Notes under the pieces: model-generated
Seen by the model: the letters and a program-made list of their open reading frames with translations, nothing else
Databases searched by the model: none
What the model was told of the DNA's origin: nothing
Origin: Eremomyces bilateralis CBS 781.70
Taxonomy: Eukaryota > Ascomycota > Dothideomycetes > Eremomycetales > Eremomycetaceae
Length of the DNA: 64,000 nucleotides
Assembly: GCF_010015585.1 (NCBI RefSeq)
Contig: NW_022985071.1
Location: 186,001 to 250,000, forward strand
Direction of reading: 5' to 3'
Shown here: piece after piece, positions 1 through 10,392 of the stretch
Numbering within the stretch: the stretch's first letter is position 1
How the letters are laid out: each line of letters begins with the position of its first letter
Translations under genes and position numbers: made by a program

Positions 1-830
1 CCCTATCGTCGCATCCTAACCTCTCAGACCAAATCCGCCGCACCCGCCGCCAAGAAAACACCGACCGCGAAGAACGCCGCCGCCTCCGCCGCGAAGCCCG
101 CGAACGCGGCGACCTCGCCGCCCTCGAAGAGCTCCGCGAATCCACCCGTGCCGCCTCCGAAGCCGTCCACACCAACCCGGAGCACTCCGCCGCGCTTATC
201 GCCGCACACCAGACCGTCAACCGCGACCGCCGCGTCTCGTCCGTGCAGTATGGCAACATCGGCGTTGTGCAGCACGACGGGTCGCGGCTGCGATCGCACT
301 CGACGGAATCGGAGCGGCCGCTGCTAGAGGGGGCGGCGGGGATGGATGGGCAGGAGAGGAGCGTGAGTAGGTCGACGTTGACGACGCATCATCGTGGACG
401 GTCGGCGTCGAGTGTCATGAGCGTGTCGACAAACGCCTCGGACGACGGGTTTCACACGGCGGCAGCGTCGCCGGCGTTGTCGCTGTCACAGCCTTCGCGA
501 AACGGGAACGGGGAGTCGGAGTTCGAGATGGTGGCGGTGGGGGGGAGGGGATCGTGGCCGTCGCCGATGGCGAGAGCGCGGTCGAATACGGGGACGACGG
601 CGGAGGGGACGGGAGGGGATGTGGCGGATCAGCGGATTCCCGAACTAGACCCGCCGATGTACGAGGAGGCGTTTGAGGCGGTGCCGTTGGAGGATGCGCC
701 GCCGTACGAGTCGCCAGTGAGGGTGGGGGCGCCGCAGTTGCCGATGCTGGAGCAGTTGCCGAGCATCACGGTGACGGAGAGTCACTCCCCGGTGACGCCG
801 CCAATGGGGGGAGACGAACGGAGGTTTTAA
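1..830 (+). CDS. PY-motif protein, 3' part only
   Basis: This is the C-terminal part of a protein whose start lies before the window. The frame runs open from base 3 to TAA at 828-830. A CTAAC branch-like site at 16-20 and an AG at 26-27 suggest that the last exon begins at 28. The protein begins with a charged Arg/Glu-rich helix (RTRRQENTDREERRRLRRE), followed by a long Ser/Thr/Pro/Gly-rich disordered tail. The tail carries PPMY and APPYES, two PPxY-type motifs of the kind bound by WW domains of Rsp5/Nedd4 ubiquitin ligases. Such tails occur in arrestin-like trafficking adaptors and in some membrane proteins. No catalytic domain lies inside the window, so the family is not identified. Adaptor function is inference only. 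Confidence 0.6.
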   Translation, partial: LSSHPNLSDQIRRTRRQENTDREERRRLRREARERGDLAALEELRESTRAASEAVHTNPEHSAALIAAHQTVNRDRRVSSVQYGNIGVVQHDGSRLRSHSTESERPLLEGAAGMDGQERSVSRSTLTTHHRGRSASSVMSVSTNASDDGFHTAAASPALSLSQPSRNGNGESEFEMVAVGGRGSWPSPMARARSNTGTTAEGTGGDVADQRIPELDPPMYEEAFEAVPLEDAPPYESPVRVGAPQLPMLEQLPSITVTESHSPVTPPMGGDERRF

Positions 831-1479
831 AGAGTGGGATATAATACTTGCTCGCAATTTTCTTCACGATCTGTACTGTGCTGTCTGGGCCTTGCGAGGA
901 GTTTTGGTTTGGACTACACCATATTGGATGGGGCGGGTACGATGGGACGTATGCGCCGGCGTTTGTGTGCATAATAGGTCTATGGACAGGTCCCTTAGTT
1001 GGATCGGTCTATGTTTGGATGGGTTACGCCTTTGTCTCCAACTTCTAAAGGCTGTTTCTAATCCAGCATGGGAGCTATTTAACGCTAAATCTAAGTAATA
1101 TCACTGTATAGACAGCAACATCATGTTGTGGCATCCTGAACACCACTGTAGCACTGAATTTCGCTATTGGCCAATTGTTTACAGAAACCTGCTCGTCCAA
1201 CCCCGTTTTTCCATGAGGCTTAAAGGACTAGTGCAGTGGGCAGTGAAAGCAAGATTGCAATCATGCAACGCAGCCTTGAGAATGTATTAGATGGACTGGA
1301 TGCTAAGCCTCAATGAATCCCACCAGGCGTTCTTGCCTCGATATTTCTCCAGTCCAGGCACTTTTTGGATTTCATAATGTCTATCAAGTGAACCTGTATC
1401 TTTGCAGCAAGCACTACTTACCCATGTTTCTATCTACGAAGCATCGCCGAAGAAGCGCCAAAGAAGCAGGCAAAGCACC
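831..1479. other. intergenic, HET gene upstream region
   Basis: This stretch lies between the 3' end of the PY-motif gene and the ATG of the HET gene. I see no convincing coding frame, repeat or RNA gene. It should hold the first gene's terminator and the HET gene's promoter. No individual element could be assigned. Confidence 0.5.
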
Positions 1480-3201
1480 ATGCGGTTGCTCAACGTATCA
1501 ACACGGAAACTTGAGGAGTTTCAGGGCCCGCGGCCACGGTACGCGATCCTATCACATACCTGGGGCAAAGAGGAGGTAACCTTTGAGGACCTCAAGACCA
1601 GCGACTATACCGAGAAGCTAGGGTACAAGAAGATCGATGGGTGCTGCAAGCAGGCTCAAAAAGCTCGGATCGAATACGTCTGGATCGATACTTGTTGTAT
1701 CAATAAGTCAAGCAGTGCGGAACTATCTGAAGCAATCAACTCCATGTTTGAGTGGTATGCAAGATCGCGGGTCTGCTATATATACCTGAGCGATGTGCCG
1801 CCTGCAAGCCTTGATGAGCACAAAAAGCCCGGCTCTCTGTTTCGGTCGAGTCGATGGTTCACAAGAGGATGGACCCTGCAAGAGTTGCTCGCACCAAAGA
1901 ATCGAATGTTGTTTGATTCAAGCTGGCAGCAAGTCAAGTTTGATATAGAGGACCGCATAAGATACGACGGAAGAGACCTTGGCTACGGCTCCAGGTACCT
2001 TGAGGAAGAGAGAATACTGAGTGAAATCACCGATATCCGCATCGAGTGTCTTCAAACTATAGCCAATCGATCTCGGCGGCTCCGCACGCCACTGCACGAG
2101 TTCTCAGTCTCGGAGCGGATGTCTTGGGCGTCTCGAAGGAAAACAACAAGAGAAGAGGATGTGGCATATTGTCTACTCGGAATTTTTGGTGTAAACATGC
2201 CTCTACTCTATGGTGAAGGAAAGCGTGCGTTTCATCGTTTGCAAGAGGAGATCATACGCATGACCCCGGATGAGACGATACTCTGTTGGGGCTTAGGCCG
2301 AGCCGATCAACGATCGATGGAGAAGCCAATTGGCGCTCTGGCTCAATCTCCAAGGGCGTTTGCTAAAGTCGGAGGTCTGATCAATGGCCGAAAGGAGGGA
2401 ACCACAGGTGACAATACAGGACGAACTTGTCGTTATGAAGGTTCTCAACGATCGCAGATGGCATCACACTCAATAGTAACGAGCCGAGGAATATTGATCG
2501 GACTACCTCTCGACTTCATAGATGGTTCTAATGGCTTAGCTCTCGGCATACTTGACGTCTACCTTAGACGTCTGGATCAAAGAGTCGCACTGCCCCTCGT
2601 GCGTGCAAATCACTTATATTCAAATGTCTTCACAACCGCTCCGGGCTGCAACCCTTTCATCCTGCCGAAGGACTATCGGCCACCCTCTTCCAGTACAACG
2701 ATATATCTGCAGCACCATACCACTACGGAATGGGAAATATCCACCTGTCTACCCCATGACCATATGGTTGAGTGGAGAATTGAGGGCGTTGGTGCCGCCT
2801 GGGGGGATGACGGGTGGCAATGTCGGGGATGGTATCCTCCGATACCATTATCTGTATTAAATGGCTTCAACAATCGCCATGGAGGTTCTAAAGTTCTCCC
2901 ACCTCATTTTCTGATGATATACGCCAACAAGACAGGTTCTATCCTCTGCCGCCTAGAAACTACAAAAGACGGCCCCTCGTTCCGAGTGAAGCTCGAGGTG
3001 GCCGTGATTTCGGAGCCCGTGTCGACACCCCTTGACATTCTATACGACCAGACATCAGAGCAAGTAGAGACTTCTCGTCTTGAGCGATTTCATTGGAGCG
3101 AAACCGGCATCGTATCTATCGGGAATCGTGCAGTCCGTGGGGTGGTGCATCGCATAGGCTGGGGAAAACCTCGATTTATATTTCAGTTGAGCATGACATG
3201 A
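1480..3201 (+). CDS. heterokaryon incompatibility (HET) domain protein
   Basis: This is a single-exon gene of 573 aa. The start is the ATG at 1480 in a good context (aaagcaccATG); the open frame extends further upstream but has no earlier ATG. The N-terminal half is a HET domain with three diagnostic blocks: YAILSHTWG (residues 21-29), YVWIDTCCIN (66-75) and RWFTRGWTLQELLAP (about 125-139). The post-HET block SERMSWASRRKTTREEDVAYC (about 211-231) and LLYGEGKRAFHRLQEEI (242-258) follow. The C-terminal half is variable and has no recognised repeats (no WD, ankyrin or NACHT). HET domains trigger cell death on recognition of non-self partners in vegetative incompatibility. Filamentous ascomycetes carry many paralogues, so the specific role and partner cannot be inferred. 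Confidence 0.93.
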   Translation: MRLLNVSTRKLEEFQGPRPRYAILSHTWGKEEVTFEDLKTSDYTEKLGYKKIDGCCKQAQKARIEYVWIDTCCINKSSSAELSEAINSMFEWYARSRVCYIYLSDVPPASLDEHKKPGSLFRSSRWFTRGWTLQELLAPKNRMLFDSSWQQVKFDIEDRIRYDGRDLGYGSRYLEEERILSEITDIRIECLQTIANRSRRLRTPLHEFSVSERMSWASRRKTTREEDVAYCLLGIFGVNMPLLYGEGKRAFHRLQEEIIRMTPDETILCWGLGRADQRSMEKPIGALAQSPRAFAKVGGLINGRKEGTTGDNTGRTCRYEGSQRSQMASHSIVTSRGILIGLPLDFIDGSNGLALGILDVYLRRLDQRVALPLVRANHLYSNVFTTAPGCNPFILPKDYRPPSSSTTIYLQHHTTTEWEISTCLPHDHMVEWRIEGVGAAWGDDGWQCRGWYPPIPLSVLNGFNNRHGGSKVLPPHFLMIYANKTGSILCRLETTKDGPSFRVKLEVAVISEPVSTPLDILYDQTSEQVETSRLERFHWSETGIVSIGNRAVRGVVHRIGWGKPRFIFQLSMT

Positions 3202-3344
3202 AACGAGGGGAAGGGGTTGAATTTATGGGAGAGTCTGTAAACCTGGCTTTTAAAATGCACCGTTTCCTGAAATGCACGTGGCCTCTGCCTGGATGACGGT
3301 TTATAAAGCGGTGGCTTGAGTTCCCCGGTAAGAACCGGGGACAC

Positions 3345-4664
3345 TCAATCCCAATACTTGATCACACCGTTCAGATCCCCCGTCACCAACTTGCTCTTCT
3401 CCCTTGGATGCCACTGACACGCCAACACCGCCGCATCACTCGCCTGGATCTTATGCCACATCTTCGTCGTCTTCCAATCCCAGAAGCAAACATACCCACC
3501 GGAGTCTCCCGACGACACGATATTCCCCATCGGACTGATCGCCACATCAATCGCGTATCCCGCCGTATTATGCCCCCGAAACGACTTCTTCCGATTCTGC
3601 CGAAACCGATCCGACGACCCGTAAATCAGCACCTGGTTATCCGCGGACTGATACGCCACGAATGGCTTCGACGGATGCGGCGACGACCGCACCATGCTGA
3701 ACATGCTCGGGTCGGACACCAGCTTGATCGGGACGGGGATACCGTACTCCCACGCGCGCAACGACTTGTCGTCCGACGTGGTCATGAACCGGCGGTTCTC
3801 ATCGCAGAAGGTGATGGTGTTGACGGGACCGAGATGATGGTCGTATTCCTGCACCTGCGCACCCGTGCGCGTGTCGAACTGCACGATCTTCTTGTCCGAC
3901 ATACCGGCCAGGAACTCGTGGTTCAGGGACGGGTCGGGGTTGAAGCGGAGGACGTGGGCGGTCTTCCCGGTGGAGAAGCGGGAGAGGCAGGCGCCGGTTT
4001 CGGTGTCCCAGAGTTTCATCTGGCGGTCGTAGGAGGAGGTGAGGAAGCGGGTGCCGTCATTGTTGAAGCAGATGTCGTTCACGGATTTGCTGTGGCCCAT
4101 GTAACCGCGGAGGAGCTCACGGCTCTGGACATCGTACAATTTGACGGTGCTATCCGCGCTAGCAGAGAGAAGAAGGTGACCGGACTCCGGGAAGAATCGA
4201 AGCTGGGAGATGGCTTTCGTGTGGTCTTTCCATGTATGTACGAGCTTCTTCGGCACGTAATTCTGCGTATGCGCGACTTCGCCACGCAGCTCGGAGGGTA
4301 TATGAAGAAAACTTCGCCCTTGATAGTCGTGTATTGATTCGCCATAGAAAGCTGTGGTTTCATGTCCATCTCCCGTCTCTTCATATGCCGTCCCAGCTTT
4401 GGTGGCCGGTGCCGTCGGTTGTTCCTCAATCTCATCCTCCTCGTAGATCACCTCCACGCCTTCCTCGTCCGAGGATGCTTCCGGAGTTCTCTCATCTTCG
4501 AATTTGTCCCATGGACTTCGGCGAGGTTTCGGCGCGCCGGCTTCTTCTCTCTTGCGCTTTTTGTTGGTGGATGATATCACCGACTGGTGGGCGAGGCGGA
4601 ATGACGCATCGCTGATAACGGTCTCTTCGGCCCATCCGGTGGGCACACGTCCGCGTCCTGCCAT
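3345..4664 (-). CDS. PRP17: pre-mRNA splicing factor Prp17/Cdc40, WD40
   Basis: This is a single-exon frame of 439 aa that ends in a seven-bladed WD40 propeller (about residues 144-439). The Prp17/Cdc40 family is recognised by the block HDYQGRSFLHIP (112-123) just before the propeller, and by WD units such as GHSKSVNDICFNNDG and TGDLNGVIKYWD at the C terminus. Prp17 acts in the spliceosome at the second catalytic step. The N terminus is acidic and lysine-rich (NKKRKREE, EEVEVIYEEDE-type). It looks shorter than in typical fungal orthologues, so an upstream non-recognised exon is possible. A TAA lies 16 codons upstream in frame. The gene is convergent with the HET gene, 143 bp apart. Confidence 0.93.
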   Translation of the reverse strand: MAGRGRVPTGWAEETVISDASFRLAHQSVISSTNKKRKREEAGAPKPRRSPWDKFEDERTPEASSDEEGVEVIYEEDEIEEQPTAPATKAGTAYEETGDGHETTAFYGESIHDYQGRSFLHIPSELRGEVAHTQNYVPKKLVHTWKDHTKAISQLRFFPESGHLLLSASADSTVKLYDVQSRELLRGYMGHSKSVNDICFNNDGTRFLTSSYDRQMKLWDTETGACLSRFSTGKTAHVLRFNPDPSLNHEFLAGMSDKKIVQFDTRTGAQVQEYDHHLGPVNTITFCDENRRFMTTSDDKSLRAWEYGIPVPIKLVSDPSMFSMVRSSPHPSKPFVAYQSADNQVLIYGSSDRFRQNRKKSFRGHNTAGYAIDVAISPMGNIVSSGDSGGYVCFWDWKTTKMWHKIQASDAAVLACQWHPREKSKLVTGDLNGVIKYWD

Positions 4665-5398
4665 TTCGGGTTGTGACCGTGGATATTGGATAGATCGACT
4701 TAGGGAAACTTAGGACACGATCAAACGGAGTTGTCCACCATGAGGTTGACACTTGAAGCTGGACGAGAGATGGGTATGGTTGCCTTGGTGCCTCAGGCCA
4801 ATATCATATTTGTCTCACGGCATGAATTCGTTCAGTGCAGTTCCTTTCCAAAGTCCATGACGGATGCGGGAATCAATCAATCAACCATTTCCAAATTCCA
4901 TGGTATGAATCCTCAATGAAGTTTTCGTATTAATGTCACTATTACACCAATTCGAACGAAAGAAGTTCAATGCGAAAGCTTCCAAGCGATCCCATCGTAG
5001 GCACCTCACTCAGTTGATCGTGAGAAACAGCTCATCTGCTCCATTCTAACATCCGTAGATGCCTTCTAATCCATTCGAAAAATTCAGTGACTGAGGGGTA
5101 TCTTTGTACAGCAGCACTTATTGTACATGTGCCAGCAAAACGCCGACGGGAAACCGCAAAATGAAAGAAAGGTGGCGTCGGGCCAGATCAGTCTCGTTCT
5201 GACAAAACAAATGCCCCTCGAACCATATTATCGCCGGGTATCAAATCCGTCCGCCCAATGTTCCCTTTCCCAAATTTCACAAACCCAGTGGTCAGACTCT
5301 GGTGTAGAGTGTCATCGAACGCCGGATCCCACCCAATGCATGGTTCGGCCTTGAACGTGTTAACAAAGGAAAAGAACGTGGAATACGCCGTAAGCCAG
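4665..5398. other. intergenic, Prp17 promoter region
   Basis: This stretch lies between the start of Prp17 (minus) and the 3' end of the coiled-coil gene (minus). I found no convincing frame. It should contain the Prp17 promoter and could hide a short 5' exon, because the Prp17 N terminus seems short. Confidence 0.45.
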
Positions 5399-7471
5399 TT
5401 AGAGCGCATCCGAATCCGTATCCAACTGGACATGGCCAGCTGAGGCAGGTTTTTCACCCGCTAACTCCGTCTCCCCCGGAAGAGGCCTGATCGCAACCAA
5501 CGCCTCCCCCGGCTTCTTCCCCATCCACGCACTAAACGCCCCAATCTCCTCCATCAAGTCTCGACTCTCGTCCATCTCCCCATCCGACTCCACTGCGGCC
5601 CCGATCGCATCCTCTTCATCCGCATGATGGAGTACCCGACCCCCCAGCTTAACGTCGCTGACACGGACCCGATACTCCAGCGCTTTTTTGCCCGAAACGA
5701 TCAGTTCCTCCGTCCAGCCCAGACATCGCCGCAACGACTGGTTCATCCGCTGCGAATCCACTAACAACTCCCGATGCTTTTCCAGATCCAGTCGGAGGCG
5801 CTTCTCGTCCTTCATCAACCGCGCGTCGTTCGCGGCCGCCGAGAGCGACGACTCATCGGTGGAGTCGTCCTCGTCCTCGGATTCGGAGAGGTCGGAGAGG
5901 CCGAAGTTGGAGTCGGTGCCGCTGTCAGGCGCCTCCCCCACCGCGAGTGACGAGCGGGCGGTAGCGGCGGAGAATTCGGAGAGGCGGCCGGCGCGGGTGA
6001 GGCGGCGGAAGCGGCGGAGTTCGCCTTTTTGCTTGCGCACTTCGCGCTCGAGCTGGCGGTTGATGGCGAGGAGGGAGGAGTTGCTGATTTCAAGGTCGAG
6101 GACCTTGCGCTCGCGGCGGGCGTTGGCGGCCATTTCGTCGAAATTTGTGGGGGGTGGGGTTGGTTTGGTGGGACTTTGGGGACGGGATGTGGAGGTAGGG
6201 GAGGGGAGAGGTGGCGCTGTATTTGCTGGTCCACTGGAGAGGGAGGTCGGGCTCAGGCTATTTTGACTGGTATCTGATCGGCGTAATGGTAATGCGGCGC
6301 TCGTTTGCGTCCGAGTTGAGGGGGCGGATATAGGAGTGGGGGTGGATCGGGGCTCAGGGATGGTTGCTGCAGCCTTGGAGATAGAGCGCGGCCGCCGGGA
6401 AGGGTTAGAGTCGATGGACGATATGCTCGATGACTTTCCGTGCCCAGGCGTTGCAGAACCGCTGCTCGATCGTCGTCGTGTATTATCTTGTTCGGATACC
6501 GCCTGCAAGACCGGACTCACTACCGATCTTGGATGGTTTGTAGGCCTCATGATTTGGGAGGCGCCCTTTCTATACGAGAGATGGATGCTATCCTTGGTCG
6601 GCGAAGGTGAGCGCCGCATTAGAGGGTTCATCATGTCGCGGAGAATCGGTTCGGGGGATACGACCATCGGAGGTGGAGTCGGTGCTGCATGACGTTGTCC
6701 TTCCTCCCTTCCGTCCGCATGGAAGAACTTGGCCTGCGATCGCGTGCTGACCGAGGACAACGGTGGTGAGGGTACATCTGGTTGTTTCGGCCCTCCTTCC
6801 TCTTGGATACCATTTGCGTAGAAAAACGCGGCAGGCTTCTTCGCTGGCCGCGGAGGGGCGGGTTCTTGTACTTTCGGATCGTTTGCGTGGAAGAACAGGG
6901 GAGATCCTGCGCGTAGTCTGTTGTCCACCCCCAATCTGCCGTTTAAGCTGCCCGTTGGCGAAGTTATGGAGGGTGAAGCGACCGATGGCGCATTATGAGT
7001 AGAGCTTGCAGTCCCAACCATACTCAATGGTCTTCGGGAGCCATTGGCGAACCGGCCTGGTGTGCTGCGATCGGCGCTGGAAGCTGAACCAGGGCTGAGA
7101 ACCCTGGACATGTCTGCCGTTGACGCGGACTTGACGGTATTTGGAGTTCCAGAAACCGGCGTCCCAGAAGGCGTGGAGCTCGCACTGTCAACTCTTGACT
7201 TGCGCGCAGACGATCTCGGGGTGACATTGCTATTCAAGAATGATTTGACCGGGGTGGATATCTCATCTTTTATCGGGGACCTCGGCGATGACGCCGCCGA
7301 ATCGCCGCGCACGGTAGGACGAGGGAAGGTTGAACCGGCGGACGAAACAATTGGCGATTTACTTGCAGCTAATCGAGGAGTGATGGGTGTTTTCGCGGTG
7401 CGGTTCGAGGCCAAGGTCGGCATCAATGGGCGCGGAGGATTCGCATGGTTGGACCGCTCGGAAGGGGGCAT
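5399..7471 (-). CDS. conserved fungal Ser/Pro-rich coiled-coil protein
   Basis: I give this frame from an internal ATG at 7471 (MPPSERSNHANPPRP), about 690 aa. The frame stays open upstream with further ATGs at 7702 and 7777, but that extension looks like translated leader (a His run and low complexity). The protein is mostly disordered and rich in Ser/Thr/Pro, with many SP/TP sites that could be phosphorylated. A short repeated motif (LFFHAND, AFFYANG, KFFHADG) occurs three times. Near the C terminus lies a basic coiled coil (ARRERKVLDLEISNSSLLA, then INRQLEREVRKQKGELRRF), then an acidic Ser/Asp patch and a second helical segment (LDLEKHRELLVDSQRMNQSL). I do not recognise a named family. The architecture suggests a cytoskeletal or spindle-pole scaffold, but that is inference. 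Confidence 0.75.
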   Translation of the reverse strand: MPPSERSNHANPPRPLMPTLASNRTAKTPITPRLAASKSPIVSSAGSTFPRPTVRGDSAASSPRSPIKDEISTPVKSFLNSNVTPRSSARKSRVDSASSTPSGTPVSGTPNTVKSASTADMSRVLSPGSASSADRSTPGRFANGSRRPLSMVGTASSTHNAPSVASPSITSPTGSLNGRLGVDNRLRAGSPLFFHANDPKVQEPAPPRPAKKPAAFFYANGIQEEGGPKQPDVPSPPLSSVSTRSQAKFFHADGREEGQRHAAPTPPPMVVSPEPILRDMMNPLMRRSPSPTKDSIHLSYRKGASQIMRPTNHPRSVVSPVLQAVSEQDNTRRRSSSGSATPGHGKSSSISSIDSNPSRRPRSISKAAATIPEPRSTPTPISAPSTRTQTSAALPLRRSDTSQNSLSPTSLSSGPANTAPPLPSPTSTSRPQSPTKPTPPPTNFDEMAANARRERKVLDLEISNSSLLAINRQLEREVRKQKGELRRFRRLTRAGRLSEFSAATARSSLAVGEAPDSGTDSNFGLSDLSESEDEDDSTDESSLSAAANDARLMKDEKRLRLDLEKHRELLVDSQRMNQSLRRCLGWTEELIVSGKKALEYRVRVSDVKLGGRVLHHADEEDAIGAAVESDGEMDESRDLMEEIGAFSAWMGKKPGEALVAIRPLPGETELAGEKPASAGHVQLDTDSDAL

Positions 7472-8235
7472 GGTGGAGATGTTAGGTGGTCCGGAAAGTG
7501 AACGACGAGATGTCCGCCATATCGGGAGTCGGGAGGGTCGATTGGAGGGCCGATTTGCCTTTGCGATGTCGATATCAGGATACGAGGTGGATGGGGAAGA
7601 CTGGGGGATGGTGGGATGATGGCGATGGTGATGGAGATGGTGAATGCCGTCAACATCAACAACAACGCGAGAACCGGAGAGAGGCCCTGGGGAACGAGTC
7701 ATGACTACGCCCCGCCAATCAACTGTGGCGTCTCGGTGGATTAGCGGAATGACCACTGTTGGTGAGCCGATCCGCATCTAGTATCTCTCATCCATTAATT
7801 AAGTCTTTAATGAAGTACGGTATTGTCCTCCATTTCATATGTACTGTCTGATACTGAAGTCGGAAATCAAGTCAGGTTATTTTTCTACTAGTTATAGGAA
7901 CTCGTCAGAACCCGGGTGGTTACTTGTTGGTTACTTGTTAGTTAGGTACTTGTTTGGTTACTTGTTTGGCATCAATCCCGCATCTCCCCGCCCAAGGTCA
8001 CCCCATTCTGCACTTCTACTCCAAGATCCCCAAGTCAAGCCTATGCTATCTATACCACCTGTGACAGTTAGAATTAATTGGATTCAGTGAAGTTTTGACG
8101 TTCATGATCTGCTAAAGAGAAAACCTCTACAGTCGAGTCTGCAGATATTTACGTCTTGTATATTACACGGGACACATTAACTACCATACATCACAGTCAG
8201 GCCGCAAGGCCAAACAACCAAGTCGTAGCGACGGC
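7472..8235. other. intergenic with short GGTTACTTGTT repeats
   Basis: This is the 5' region of the coiled-coil gene on the minus strand. About 7917-7968 holds four loose copies of a GGTTACTTGTT-like unit (microsatellite-like). Nothing else is recognisable. Confidence 0.5.
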
Positions 8236-9208
8236 TCAAGACGGTGACACCGCCAGTCCATTCAGTGACGTTTCCAACTCAACAAGGCTGCTTACATCAA
8301 TTCCAAGATCGTTCTTGTCTAGTAGGGGTGGTCCGTCATCGGTCCAGCTCCTCTCTTTAACCTCATCCCAAAACCGCATCAGTATACCCAGCTCCTCCGC
8401 CGACACGGGCCACAGGTTATGAAAGGTGTCGTCATCCGTCTGGACGAAAGCAGCGGCGACCCTGTTCACTTTGGCCCAGGTCTGCAGCAACCCACCAGCC
8501 GTGGTATCTCCGATCGCAGCCTTGACAATGGCACCGTTACGGGTCCAGTCCGGCTGCTCTATGACGGCTTTCACGAATGGGCCGATGTTCGCGCGGACAT
8601 CGCCAATCGTGTGGGTCATCGTCTCCGGGGAGTAGTTCGCAAATTGAGCGTACTTGTTGCAGGTGGGGATGAAGTTCGGGGTGAATACGGGGGAGGAGTA
8701 GTTGGAGATGTAGAAAGTGATCCAAAGGAAGGTGGTCTTCGCAAGCAACGTCTTGTTGGAACGGATGAAGGCATCGACACGGTTCTTGCCCTCAAAATGC
8801 GGCACCAAGTACTTCCCCGCTAAGATCAGTTACGCGTTCGGCAGTGTGCTCCAAATATAGTGCTCCAGTGTCGATGTCGCCGCCGCCGCAGTCGCCAAGT
8901 TGATGCCTTGTTGTGCTTCAACCTTCATGCCTCAGGGCCGGCCTTAACAAAGGGTTCCGAGAAATCGGTTATGGCATAGATGACTTGGCTGCCCTGGAAG
9001 GCCTTTTTCAACGATTCGACGCCATTAACATCTGCTGCAACTACTTCGGCCCCTTTGTTTCGTAACTTTGCCGCAGCAGCACTGTCGGGGCGACGGGTAA
9101 TGGCGCGAACTTGATAGCTGGGATGGTTGAGTAGTATGGTACGGAAACCACACCACCTCCTTAGTTTCCAGTGGCTCCGACGACTATGATAAGTTTCTTA
9201 CTAGCCAT
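8236..9208 (-). pseudogene. decayed NmrA-like NAD(P)-binding protein gene
   Basis: On the minus strand an ATG at 9208 opens MASKKLIIVVGATGN, the Rossmann start of NmrA-like proteins. The rest of the family pattern can be followed down to TGA at 8236-8238, but not in one frame. A TAA follows GATGN directly, where the family normally has Gln (GATGNQG). The frame shifts within the next 10 codons (NHPSYQVRAITR lies in another frame) and shifts again after SEPFVKAGPEA near 8930. A second TAA sits after STLPNA near 8830, and an intact C-terminal stretch runs from VPHFEGKNRV to the end. No GT-AG intron explains these breaks. Intact NmrA-like proteins bind NAD(P) and act as redox-linked regulators or reductases. 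A dead or dying gene is the best reading. Confidence 0.8.
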
Positions 9209-9439
9209 TGCGATGCTTGGAACTGACAGAATTGGAAGGAAAAGTTTCAATGAGACGCTCGATATCCGAACATAAACATTAAGACTTAAGAACAAGAACC
9301 ATTATTTATAGCTTAAAAAACTCGGTGGAGGCTTTCCGCACAGTACCGTATCCCTTATGGATATGGATAGTACATAGAAGAATAAAAATGGACCGGGACA
9401 GTGAGAAATCATCGAATTGCCCACCACCAGAAGTGAGTG
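9209..9439. other. intergenic spacer upstream of NmrA remnant
   Basis: AT-rich sequence between the NmrA-like remnant and the hAT-like remnant. No coding frame or RNA gene seen. Confidence 0.4.
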
Positions 9440-10016
9440 AGGGGTGGACACGAATATTCGTAGTCGAATACGAATAAATTTGGAATTTCCGCTTACTAGT
9501 TACTAATATTCGCAATTATTCGTATATCTCTGAAGCTATTCCATATCTCGTAGCGGAGAGATAATCGACAGAGAGCTTTCAGCTGGGGTCACTTGGCTTG
9601 CGGAATCGTCAGGAGTGATCAATTCGACGCTATTGCGGGATCCACCTGAACAACGCCTTTTGCTGGTGCTGTTCTCTGGAGTCTGGGGAGACTTCTTCGT
9701 CACTGCCATCATTAAGAAGATGATAATCAACTCTCCGGGAGCGAAGACGGCGCTTTCCAACTCCCAAGAGATATGGATGAGTCATCCATATTATTGGGAA
9801 AGAAGTTGCAACATACTGGTAACTATGCTTTGTATCTCCTAATTAGAACTCAAATCCTCTAATTAGAGCGTGTTCGGATACATAAACAAAGGTCGCGATT
9901 GCTGGGCATTCATTCATTGGCTCGGCTTTGGCCGAATAATGCGAATAATGCGAATAAGACGTCTCGAAATTTAGTCGAATATGAATAGCCAAAATCATTA
10001 CTTGTGTCCAGCCCTA
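9440..10016. mobile_element. hAT-like DNA transposon remnant (non-autonomous)
   Basis: The ends look like imperfect terminal inverted repeats. The left end reads AGGGGTGGACACG; the right end read on the minus strand is TAGGGCTGGACAC. A core of AGGG-TGGACAC is shared, which resembles hAT-type termini. Just inside both ends lie AT-rich blocks with repeated ATTCG motifs (ATTCGTAGTCGAATACGAAT on the left, TATTCATATTCGAC on the right, inverted). The element is about 577 bp, too short for a transposase. One small minus-strand frame (9536-9760) could be a remnant. I could not find matching 8-bp target duplications, so the boundaries and the family are tentative. Confidence 0.4.
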
Positions 10017-10392
10017 ACAAGGACCTTCAGCTTGCGGCCTCGATATAATATGATACTCCATACTACGTATTCTAATTCCTATGTACTAAGGGGGCAAATG
10101 ACAATAGAATTCATTGGAAGTTCCTCACCCCGGCTCATGGCTCGCCCCCTGTTCTGACATGGTTGTTGATTGTTGGGTGACATGGATTGTTTCGCTTTCA
10201 TCACTTTCATCGCTTTCCAGTCACGCGTGACGCGTTGTATGGAGAATCACGCTTTGAAGAATCGAAACATTGCTCGCAGACCCCGCGGCTTGTGGCGGAC
10301 AACACCAAAGTCTGCAAGTAGCATCCCTTGGACCGTGTTGGCGAGAGATATCTGCCTATGAACTAGTGACTACATCTACAGCATGGTACGAC

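Noticed and set aside
3408-4337. 309-codon plus-strand open frame across Prp17
   Set aside because: It is antisense to a clear WD40 gene, and its Arg/His/Val-rich sequence has no domain. It is a shadow of GC-rich coding sequence.
7472-7777. N-terminal extension of the coiled-coil protein to the ATG at 7777
   Set aside because: The extra 102 codons contain a His run and low-complexity sequence that look like leader. The internal ATG at 7471 gives a more natural start. The choice remains uncertain.
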